From IIICB1 sp035968095 (GTDB lineage: Bacteria > Cyanobacteriota > Cyanobacteriia > Cyanobacteriales > SIO1D9): a DNA stretch of 13,890 nucleotides. The first letter of the stretch is position 1. Every line of letters begins with the position of its first letter. The notes under the pieces were generated by a model. It saw only the letters and a program-made list of their open reading frames with translations. It searched no databases and was not told where the DNA came from. Location of the stretch: the NCBI GenBank assembly GCA_035968095.1, contig JAWQFW010000145.1, positions 1 to 13,890 on the forward strand, read 5' to 3'. Shown here piece by piece: positions 7,207 to 13,265 of the stretch. Made by a program: the position numbers and the translations under genes.

Positions 7207-7326
7207 CTATCGGCTCAGTTTGAGCATCTCTTCAAGCGGGTTTAAGTTAACATTCTTTTCCCCTAATTCGTCTAAGCTCAAAAGGATATAAGCTTCCCTT
7301 TTTTCTGTTTTTCTAGTATAATAAAT
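7207..7326 (-). pseudogene. Decayed coding remnant between convergent genes
   Basis: Reading the minus strand from 7326 to 7207 gives a 39-codon open stretch with very protein-like composition, including EAYILLSLDELGEKNVN and LNPLEEMLKLSR, then a TAG stop. There is no ATG or GTG start and an in-frame stop lies upstream, so it is not an intact gene. It sits in the 289-bp gap between the methyltransferase and the phosphodiesterase, beside a perfect inverted repeat (7333-7382). Together these suggest the debris of an inserted element or of a lost gene. I do not recognise the family. Confidence 0.35.
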
Positions 7327-7332
7327 TTACAG

Positions 7333-7382
7333 TATAATGGGAATCTGAACCCAAAACATTTTTAGCAAATATTCCCATTATA
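7333..7382. repeat. Perfect 12-bp inverted repeat
   Basis: TATAATGGGAAT (7333-7344) and ATTCCCATTATA (7371-7382) are exact inverse complements separated by 26 nt. It lies between convergent genes, so it could act as a bidirectional transcription end, or it could be the border of a small palindromic element adjoining the coding remnant at 7207-7326. No T run follows on either strand. Confidence 0.7.
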
Positions 7383-7432
7383 AAAATTATCCCTCCAAAT
7401 CAAGAAAAAGTCAAGAAAAATCCCTTACTTAA

Positions 7433-8188
7433 CTAAGAAAATAACGTCAAATCAAGTAAAGAATTAGTCACAATTTGATTTACCCCTAGAGCAACTAATT
7501 GCTGTAAATCTGCGGGATTATCGACAGTCCAAGCAACTAAATCCACACCTTCTTGATAAGTAGCTTCAATCAAAGTCGGATGCTCAAGTAAAAGATGATA
7601 TTCACAGAGCAAAACCGCATTACCTCTGTTAGTAGCTTGCTGTAACTTTTGCGAATAATCGTCTAGTGTAGTCGGATAGAAACCCAAAACAATCTCTGGA
7701 GAGCGCAGCGCAACTTTTTGGAGAAAACTATCGTTAAAAGAAGCAACAAAACAACGTTTCTGCCAATTTTGAGACAAAATTGTTCTCACAAAATCATCTA
7801 TATGAGTTGAATTCCAGAGATCGGCTTGTTTAACTTCAGCATAAACTTGTAAAGTAGTAGGTTTAAGTAAATCAAGAGCTTCTTGAAAAGTGGGAATTTT
7901 TTCTTCAGTAAATTGACTACCAAACCAACTTCCCGCAGAAAACTGCTTTAATTGCGCGAGAGATTTTGCTTGTACCAAACCGCGACCATTAGTAGTGCGA
8001 TCGAGTGTAGGATCGTGAATAATTACAGGTATTCCATCAGCAGACAATTGCAGATCGAATTCAAGCGCACCAATCCCTCCAGTGTAGCGAAAGATCGGCG
8101 CAGCGATCGCCGCAGAAAAAGCAGCAAGAGTATTTTCCGGAGCGATCGCGGAAAAACCACGATGAGCGATCAAGACCAATTTCTTCAT
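7433..8188 (-). CDS. Glycerophosphodiester phosphodiesterase
   Basis: A 251-residue TIM-barrel phosphodiesterase of the GDPD family, hydrolysing glycerophosphodiesters to sn-glycerol 3-phosphate and an alcohol. Catalytic and metal-binding residues seen: H9-R10-G11 (AHRGFS), PENT (17-20), E43 and D45 in LEFDLQLSADG, H58-D59 (IIHDPTLDR), and E118/K120 in VYAEVK. The terminal WTVDNPADL and IVTNSLLDL stretches match the barrel end. No signal peptide is seen, so it is probably cytoplasmic. The start at 8188 gives MKKLVLIAHRG, as expected for cytosolic members (UgpQ-like). The role is probably phospholipid turnover or phosphate scavenging. Confidence 0.93.
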   Translation of the reverse strand: MKKLVLIAHRGFSAIAPENTLAAFSAAIAAPIFRYTGGIGALEFDLQLSADGIPVIIHDPTLDRTTNGRGLVQAKSLAQLKQFSAGSWFGSQFTEEKIPTFQEALDLLKPTTLQVYAEVKQADLWNSTHIDDFVRTILSQNWQKRCFVASFNDSFLQKVALRSPEIVLGFYPTTLDDYSQKLQQATNRGNAVLLCEYHLLLEHPTLIEATYQEGVDLVAWTVDNPADLQQLVALGVNQIVTNSLLDLTLFS

Positions 8189-8595
8189 TTTACTTTCATA
8201 TTATCAAGTTTTAATTAAGATTAGCTCCCAATCCTACAACTCAGAGATAATGAACAAAGAATAAATTATTTGAACTTGATAACGCGATCGCACTCAAAGC
8301 CAATTTAGGATCAGCGATTTAACCGGAGATACCCAACCTAGTAACGTATTAAAGATCGTAGTCTCAGTCAAAACAGTAGTAGCTTGTCGCAAGCTCGTTT
8401 GCCGTCTTCTTAATAGCGTACAATACTAACTAGAGAGTTAATCTTAAATTTTTAGAGAGATCCTGACACGAGTAAACAAACACCTAAATCAATTTGCTTT
8501 TGATAGCTGAGAATCAACGCTCAAAATATACTGTATTATATAGCTAGAAAAAATTATCAGATATTAATTTCTAAACCACGGAGTTAACAAGGAGA
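8189..8595. other. 407-bp divergent intergenic region
   Basis: It separates the minus-strand phosphodiesterase from the plus-strand signalling operon and should carry both promoters. Seen: one HIP1 octamer (8284-8291), a small hairpin AGCTTG-TCG-CAAGCT (8381-8395), and an A/T-rich stretch with possible -10 boxes TATACT (8527-8532) and TATTAT (8534-8539), but no well-spaced -35. On the minus strand 8294-8425 is open for 43 codons (ending VSPVKSLILNWL) without ATG or GTG; an internal TTG is possible. No GTA-N8-TAC NtcA site and no TGTGA-N6-TCACA CRP-type site was found by eye. Confidence 0.6.
8589..8594 (+). promoter_or_regulatory. Very close Shine-Dalgarno of the GHKL-like gene
   Basis: AAGGAG ends only 1 nt before the ATG at 8596, closer than the usual 5-9 nt. 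In-frame codons upstream reach a TAA at 8572-8574 with no other start. The next in-frame ATG is at 8659 and has no purine-rich element, so 8596 is retained. Confidence 0.5.
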
Positions 8596-9180
8596 ATGAA
8601 AACTCAAATTTTTGGAAATTTTGTTGAAGATTTGCCTACTAGTGACGAATCATTAGTAATGCGATTTTCTCCAAGTTCCGTTCCCTTAAAACAGCGCTGG
8701 CGAAATAACGGTTTATCTGCTGATTTTATGGCAGATTATATGACAACATTTTTTCCAGGAGATGAACAAGCAAACACCGTTATCAATAAAAAAGAAGAAA
8801 TCAAAAGTGCAGTTGGTTATATAGCTAATGAATTACTAGAAAATGCGATGAAATTTAATGATGAAAACTCATCTTATACTATTAGTATTCGACTGCACAT
8901 GAACAGTGATTCAATTTTTTTTGTAACTCGTAATAGTATTCCGCAAGAAGCAGTAGATAGTTTTATTTTGTATATTAAAGAGTTAATAACTAGCGATCCC
9001 GAAGAGTTGTATATACGGCAATTAGAGGAAAATGCAGAAGATCCAGCTTGTAGTAGTTCTAAGTTAGGTTATCTAACAATGATTAATGATTATAGTGCGA
9101 AGTTAGGCTGGAAATTCGAGACAGTACACGAAAAAGCCGAAGTTACAACTATAACAACAATGGTACAACTAGCAGTATAA
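8596..9180 (+). CDS. GHKL-ATPase-like regulator (slr1658-like)
   Basis: A 194-residue protein resembling the Synechocystis slr1658 group (recognised from memory). It has an N-box-like helix ELLENAMKF (79-87; E79, N83, K86), as in histidine kinase/RsbW-type ATP-binding domains, and a later SKLGYLTMINDY (155-166) in the place of the G2 GxGLxxI loop. The G1 DxGxG box is not recognisable: the expected strand reads IFFVTRNSIP. ATP binding may therefore be altered or lost. The conserved N-terminal segment FSPSSVPLKQRWRNNGLSAD (24-43) lies outside the ATPase core. It is followed after 40 bp by a STAS gene and then a nucleotide cyclase on the same strand, which suggests an anti-sigma or partner-switch protein. 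A kinase function is inference only. Confidence 0.75.
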   Translation: MKTQIFGNFVEDLPTSDESLVMRFSPSSVPLKQRWRNNGLSADFMADYMTTFFPGDEQANTVINKKEEIKSAVGYIANELLENAMKFNDENSSYTISIRLHMNSDSIFFVTRNSIPQEAVDSFILYIKELITSDPEELYIRQLEENAEDPACSSSKLGYLTMINDYSAKLGWKFETVHEKAEVTTITTMVQLAV

Positions 9181-9211
9181 GATAAAATTGAAATTAGACC
9201 ACTTAACTATC

Positions 9212-9215
9212 GAGG
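9212..9215 (+). promoter_or_regulatory. Shine-Dalgarno deciding the STAS start
   Basis: GAGG is 5 nt before the ATG at 9221 and 2 nt before the ATG at 9218. This supports an ATG start there over a TTG at 9188, which would add an atypical extension. 9221 has the better spacing. Confidence 0.55.
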
Positions 9216-9220
9216 AAATG

Positions 9221-9565
9221 ATGGAGATCAAAACAGACAATTATTGTATTTGGTACGATTCCGATACTACTACAGTTCAGTGTCAAGGTTCGCTTCGTCT
9301 CAGTGGTAGCGAAGAGTCAGCACCAATTTTTGCGTTACTAGAAAAAGTTGCGGAATCGGAACCAGAAATTATTACTTTAAACTTGGAAGAATTGGAATTT
9401 CTCAATAGTTCTGGAATTAGTATGTTATCTAAGTTTGTGATTAATATTCGCAAAAAAAAGCATACAAAAATGGTAGTTTTAGGATCAAAAAGTATTCCGT
9501 GGCAAGCTAAATCTCTAAAAAACTTACAACGATTGATGCCTGGATTAGAATTAAAATTGAGTTGA
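9221..9565 (+). CDS. STAS-domain regulator (slr1659-like)
   Basis: A 114-residue single-domain protein with anti-sigma-factor-antagonist (STAS/SpoIIAA-like) layout, resembling the Synechocystis slr1659 group (from memory). The strand ITLNLEELEFLNSSGISMLS (51-70) corresponds to the SpoIIAA phosphorylation loop. The usual D-S-S-G is N62-S63-S64-G65 here, so the serine is kept but the preceding Asp is Asn. The C-terminal part has the group-specific SIPWQAKSLKNLQRL (91-105). It lies between the GHKL-like gene and the cyclase (40 and 44 bp gaps), consistent with a protein bound or phosphorylated by the upstream partner. The target is unknown. Confidence 0.78.
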   Translation: MEIKTDNYCIWYDSDTTTVQCQGSLRLSGSEESAPIFALLEKVAESEPEIITLNLEELEFLNSSGISMLSKFVINIRKKKHTKMVVLGSKSIPWQAKSLKNLQRLMPGLELKLS

Positions 9566-9609
9566 ACAAAAGATATCTAAGGTAACGAAATAAAAATATA
9601 TTTAACACT

Positions 9610-11199
9610 ATGAAAGCTCAAAAAGATGTCATGTTACCAAACAAGGAAAGATCTCCAGAATGGCTAGTTTTCCAAATTGAAAATCAACGCCGAGAAATCG
9701 AAAAATTAAAGCAAGAAAAAGCCGATTTAGAAATTGTTCTGGAAACTGTCAATAGTCATGCTGATAACATCCAAGCGGAATTATTTCGAGCCAACGACAA
9801 ACTAGAAGCAGAAGTAGCAGAAAAGCGACGAGCAGAAGCCAAACTAGAGTCAGTTTTAGGAATAGTAAGTCAGGAAAAGGCAGACTTAGAAATTTTGCTA
9901 GAAACGATCGCCGAACACAACGACGTTCTTACAGACTTGTTAGAGGAAAAGTTAAAAGATACTGTCGAGCAAAGTGAAATTCGTCTCGCTCAATTTCTCG
10001 AAGCGATACCTGTCGGGGTGTTTGTCGTCGATTCCACAGGGAAACCTTACTATGCTAATCGTACTGCGAAACAGATTCTCGGTAAAGGTATCGTTTGGGA
10101 TAAGCAAGTAGAGGAACTTAGAGAAGTTTATCAAGCTTATCTTGCGGGTACTGACGAAATTTATCCACGCGATCGCGATGTTCTGTTGTTAGCTTTACAA
10201 GGACAAAGTATGAGCCTTGACGATATGGAAATTCGTCAAGAAAATCAAGTTATTCCCATAGAAGTGCGAGGAACACCAATTTACGACGAATCTGGGGAAA
10301 TCATTTACGCGATCGCTGTTTTTCAAGATATTACCGTTCGTAAGCAAGCAGAAGCGGAGCGAATTAAGTTTACAGAACAGTTAATGCAGCTTAATAAAGC
10401 CAATGAACGTTTTGTTCCTTCTCAATTTTTGCAATTATTAAATAAAAAAAGTATTGTTGATATTCAAGTTGGCGATCAAGTAGAAAAGAAAATGTCAATT
10501 CTCTTCGCTGACATTCGCGGCTTTACGAGGTTATCTGAAGGAATGACACCAGAAGATAACTTCAAATTTATTAATGCTTATTTAAGTCGGATGGAACCCG
10601 CGATTATGGAAAATCGTGGATTTATTGATAAGTATATCGGTGATGGTTTGATGGCTTTATTTAACGGTAATGCCGACGATGCTGTCAATGCAGCAATTGC
10701 GATGATGCAGAAACTGACTGAATATAATACTACTCGCGATCGCCCGCAAAGAGAACCGCTTAAAATTGGGATTGGGATTAATACGGGGTTGCTGATGTTA
10801 GGTACAGTCGGAGGAAAATCTCGTTTAGATAGTACCGTAATTGGTGATACAGTTAACTTGGCTTCTCGCTTAGAAACTTTGACCAAAGAATATAGCGTAT
10901 CGGTATTAATTTCTCACCATACTTTTGCTAGTTTAACTACACCAGAAAAATATAATTTACGCTTTGTCGATAGTGTTCAAGTTAAAGGAAAATCAGAAAC
11001 AGTTACTATTTTTGAAGTTTTTGATGCCGATCCTCCAGAAATTAAAGAAGGTAAATTGATTACCAAAACCGTTTTTGAAGAAGCAATTTGCTTATTTTTT
11101 CAAGGAAAACTGGAAGAAGCTAGACAGGGATTTACTAACTGTTTGCAGTTAAATCCTGACGATACAGTCGCCCAAATTTATCTTGAGCGCTGTCAATAA
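9610..11199 (+). CDS. Coiled-coil/PAS/class III adenylate cyclase
   Basis: A 529-residue soluble protein. Residues about 17-125 are coiled coil with two copies of a QEKADLEI-LET block (35-47 and 88-100). A PAS domain spans about 125-245 (FLEAIPVGVFVVDSTG to VFQDITVRKQAE). The class III cyclase domain is about 290-470: metal Asp D301 (LFADIRGFTRLSEG), adenine-contact Lys K341, metal Asp D345 (DKYIGDGLMALF), T409 at the second base-specificity position (STVIGDTVN), and transition-state N416 and R420 (VNLASRLE). Lys plus Thr fit a class IIIb adenylate cyclase making cAMP; class IIIb enzymes in cyanobacteria respond to bicarbonate. The C-terminus (487-529) is one TPR-like helix pair (FFQGKLEEARQGF, CLQLNPDD). 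No membrane segments. It is the last gene of the GHKL-STAS operon, converging on the next gene with 27 bp between. Confidence 0.93.
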   Translation: MKAQKDVMLPNKERSPEWLVFQIENQRREIEKLKQEKADLEIVLETVNSHADNIQAELFRANDKLEAEVAEKRRAEAKLESVLGIVSQEKADLEILLETIAEHNDVLTDLLEEKLKDTVEQSEIRLAQFLEAIPVGVFVVDSTGKPYYANRTAKQILGKGIVWDKQVEELREVYQAYLAGTDEIYPRDRDVLLLALQGQSMSLDDMEIRQENQVIPIEVRGTPIYDESGEIIYAIAVFQDITVRKQAEAERIKFTEQLMQLNKANERFVPSQFLQLLNKKSIVDIQVGDQVEKKMSILFADIRGFTRLSEGMTPEDNFKFINAYLSRMEPAIMENRGFIDKYIGDGLMALFNGNADDAVNAAIAMMQKLTEYNTTRDRPQREPLKIGIGINTGLLMLGTVGGKSRLDSTVIGDTVNLASRLETLTKEYSVSVLISHHTFASLTTPEKYNLRFVDSVQVKGKSETVTIFEVFDADPPEIKEGKLITKTVFEEAICLFFQGKLEEARQGFTNCLQLNPDDTVAQIYLERCQ

Positions 11200-11226
11200 G
11201 CTCCGTTTTAACCCAACCAAAAATGA

Positions 11227-11733
11227 TTAAAAGGTAGTGAACAACTGACTCGGAAAATCTTCCGCACTGATACAATTTTCCATTGCCGCTGCCGGAGAAA
11301 GCTCAATTTCTCTGGTTAAACCAACAACACATTGAGAAAAGCGCTTGGGGATCAAGCTGAGACGGCAATTTTGCAGCACTTGACCATTATTCGGATTTTT
11401 CGTTTCTTCGTTAATTTCTACCACACAGAAAGACAATTCTACAGGCTGTCTGACCCGGAAGCAAGTATCAAGAGCTTCTCGCGCCAAAATTGGGGTACGC
11501 TCATAAATTCTTAGCACACAAATTGATAAATCCTTGGGTTTAAGAGCGTTAGCACAAGCACTAGTTGATTCTTCTGGAGAAATGCCAGTGCTACGCAATT
11601 CGCGAGCGCAGACATTAAATTGATTAAAATCGGCGGCTAAAGTAGGACTACTCGGAATTGCCATTGCTAATAAACCTACTTGGAGAGAGGCGATCGCTCC
11701 TAAATGAATTGTACTTCTGATTTGTTTCAGCAT
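11227..11733 (-). CDS. Exported protein with four Cys-pair repeats, function unknown
   Basis: A 168-residue protein with a Sec-type signal peptide: basic start (MLKQIRSTIH), hydrophobic core (about 11-26), and likely cleavage around PTLA/ADF (33-34). The mature part contains eight Cys at 42, 60, 72, 91, 103, 123, 135 and 154. They form four pairs with internal spacing 18, 19, 20 and 19, and exactly 12 residues from the second Cys of one unit to the first of the next. Units 2-4 begin CV, followed by a short hydrophobic/charged helix. This suggests helical hairpins closed by disulfides in the periplasm or thylakoid lumen. I do not recognise a named family; similar conserved hypothetical proteins may exist in cyanobacteria. 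The ATG at 11733 lies 11 nt from a G/C-rich repeat array, so its 5' leader is probably repeat-derived. Confidence 0.8.
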   Translation of the reverse strand: MLKQIRSTIHLGAIASLQVGLLAMAIPSSPTLAADFNQFNVCARELRSTGISPEESTSACANALKPKDLSICVLRIYERTPILAREALDTCFRVRQPVELSFCVVEINEETKNPNNGQVLQNCRLSLIPKRFSQCVVGLTREIELSPAAAMENCISAEDFPSQLFTTF

Positions 11734-11744
11734 TTTCTCGGCTT

Positions 11745-11815
11745 GGGGATTAGGGATTGGGGACTGGGGACTGGGGATTGGGGACTGGGGTTTTAGGGGT
11801 TTTAGGGGTTTTGGG
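11745..11815 (+). repeat. GGGGAYT heptamer array followed by GGGGTTTTA units
   Basis: Six heptamers run without a break from 11745 to 11786 (GGGGATT, AGGGATT, GGGGACT, GGGGACT, GGGGATT, GGGGACT). They are followed by GGGGTTTTA twice, GGGGTTTT and GGG (11787-11815). The heptamers are the STRR-like type also seen at 1-33. Regular G4 runs make the plus strand a strong G-quadruplex candidate. Overlapping open frames here are low-complexity and not genes. Confidence 0.92.
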
Positions 11816-11852
11816 AATTACCACCTATAGTTTTACCAGCATTTACTCTCCC

Positions 11853-11924
11853 AATTCCTCCTTGTCCCCCGTTTCCTCCTTGTCCCCCAATTCCTCCTTG
11901 TCCCCCAATTCCTCCTTGTCTTCC
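11853..11924 (-). repeat. Four tandem 18-mers (AATTCCTCCTTGTCCCCC)
   Basis: Four contiguous 18-bp units occupy 11853-11870, 11871-11888, 11889-11906 and 11907-11924. Units 1 and 3 are identical, unit 2 differs at its first two bases, and unit 4 at its last few. On the minus strand the unit is GGGGGACAAGGAGGAATT, identical to 43-60 on the plus strand. Here the 18-mers point toward the heptamer array (head to head), unlike the left end where both are on one strand. Degenerate pyrimidine-rich sequence continues to about 11950. Confidence 0.92.
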
Positions 11925-11963
11925 TTGTCTCCCTCTCCCCCACTTCCCTCAAATCCGGATCAT

Positions 11964-13136
11964 TTAATATTCTGGCACAGTGGAGTCAACTTCTCGGCTC
12001 CAAGCCAGAATACCACCTTTAACATTCGTTCCCGAAATCCCAGCTTCCTTGAGAATACCCAGAGCTTTCGCCGAACGTCCACCCATCTTACAATGAGCAA
12101 CTAAACGCTTCCCATTGCTAATTTCTTTAATCTTGTCAATACCGTCACCATTTTCGAGATCTGGTAAAGGTACGAGGATAGCACCCGGAATTTTCGCAAT
12201 TTCGTATTCATTCGGGTTTCTGACATCTACCAAAACAAAGTCATTCGCAGCGCTATCGAGCAACTGCTTCAACTCCTGTACCGTCATTTCCGCCATTTCT
12301 TGGCGCTGTTTCGCCTCTTCTGCTCGTGCTTGGGGAATACCGCAGAATTGCTCGTAATCAATTAATTTCTCAATCACTGGGCGTACTGGATTCGGTCGCA
12401 ACTTCAATTCGCGGAATTTCATGTCTAAGGCATTGTACAGCAGCAAGCGACCACTGAGGGTATTACCTGCGCCCAAAATAACTTTAATCGTTTCCGTCGC
12501 TTGAATTGAGCCAATAATGCCGCAGAGAACCCCTAAAACCCCACCTTCTGCACAAGAAGGAACCATTCCCGGTGGTGGGGGTTCTGGGAATAAATCGCGG
12601 TAGTTGGGACCATCTTCGTAGTTAAAGACTGTTGCTTGTCCTTCAAAGCGGAAAATCGAACCATAGACGTTCGGTTTCCCCAGGATCACACAAGCATCAT
12701 TAGTGAGGTAGCGAGTGGGGAAATTATCGGTTCCATCCACTACCACATCGTAGGGTTTCATAATCTCTAGGGCATTTTCCGCAGAAATTCGAGTGTTATA
12801 TAAATCCACCTGACAGAAAGGATTAATTTCTAAGATGCGGTTTTTTGCGGACTCAATTTTTGGTTGACCAACCCAAGAGGTAGCGTGAATAATTTGACGT
12901 TGTAAGTTAGAACTATCGACAATATCAAAGTCAACAATACCAATACGTCCGATTCCAGCAGCAGCGAGATATAAAAGTAAAGGCGAACCGAGTCCACCAG
13001 TACCGATACAAAGAACACTAGCAGCTTTGAGACGTTTTTGTCCTTCTAGCCCTACCTCTGGCAAAATTATATGACGAGAGTAGCGTTCGTATTCTTCTTT
13101 ATTTAGTTGAATTTCTTCTAAATTAGGATTAAGCAT
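11964..13136 (-). CDS. moeB: MoeB/MoeZ-type E1-like adenylyltransferase with C-terminal rhodanese
   Basis: A 390-residue E1-like enzyme that adenylates the C-terminal Gly of a ubiquitin-like sulfur carrier (MoaD, ThiS or CysO type), fused to a rhodanese that supplies sulfur. ThiF/E1 domain about 15-260: nucleotide loop GTGGLGS (45-51), DFDIVDSSNLQRQ (69-81), catalytic Asp D137 in DGTDNFPTR, conserved Cys C195 (PSCAEGG). The two zinc CxxC pairs of E. coli MoeB are absent (NYRD at 178-181, NPVRPVI at 249-255), as in MoeZ-type fusions. Rhodanese about 285-388 with active-site C349 in AHCKMGGRS. Start at 13136 gives a normal N-terminus. It lies 129 bp downstream of a JAMM protease gene on the same strand, suggesting a carrier activation and processing pair. 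Roles in molybdopterin, thiamine, tRNA thiolation or cysteine synthesis are all possible. Confidence 0.93.
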   Translation of the reverse strand: MLNPNLEEIQLNKEEYERYSRHIILPEVGLEGQKRLKAASVLCIGTGGLGSPLLLYLAAAGIGRIGIVDFDIVDSSNLQRQIIHATSWVGQPKIESAKNRILEINPFCQVDLYNTRISAENALEIMKPYDVVVDGTDNFPTRYLTNDACVILGKPNVYGSIFRFEGQATVFNYEDGPNYRDLFPEPPPPGMVPSCAEGGVLGVLCGIIGSIQATETIKVILGAGNTLSGRLLLYNALDMKFRELKLRPNPVRPVIEKLIDYEQFCGIPQARAEEAKQRQEMAEMTVQELKQLLDSAANDFVLVDVRNPNEYEIAKIPGAILVPLPDLENGDGIDKIKEISNGKRLVAHCKMGGRSAKALGILKEAGISGTNVKGGILAWSREVDSTVPEY

Positions 13137-13265
13137 GGCTATTCGAGTCTAGAACTTAGATGTTAGGCAAATTAGCCGAGGAAACAGCTAAAAGAATTTG
13201 TCGCTCTCTACCTGATGCCGATCTGCGGTTAATTTGAATGTAGGCAGAAAAAATATTCTAATCTT

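Noticed and set aside
8500..8532. Sigma-70 promoter TTGATA/TATACT for the signalling operon
   Set aside because: The spacer would be 21 nt, too long for a confident promoter call; noted only in the intergenic entry.
11745..11924. CRISPR array
   Set aside because: Units are direct tandem repeats with no unique spacers and no cas genes nearby.
11757..12104. Plus-strand open frame reading through the repeat array into the 3' part of the MoeB-like gene
   Set aside because: The translation is Ser/Pro/Asn low-complexity produced by the repeats and then antisense to a clear rhodanese domain.
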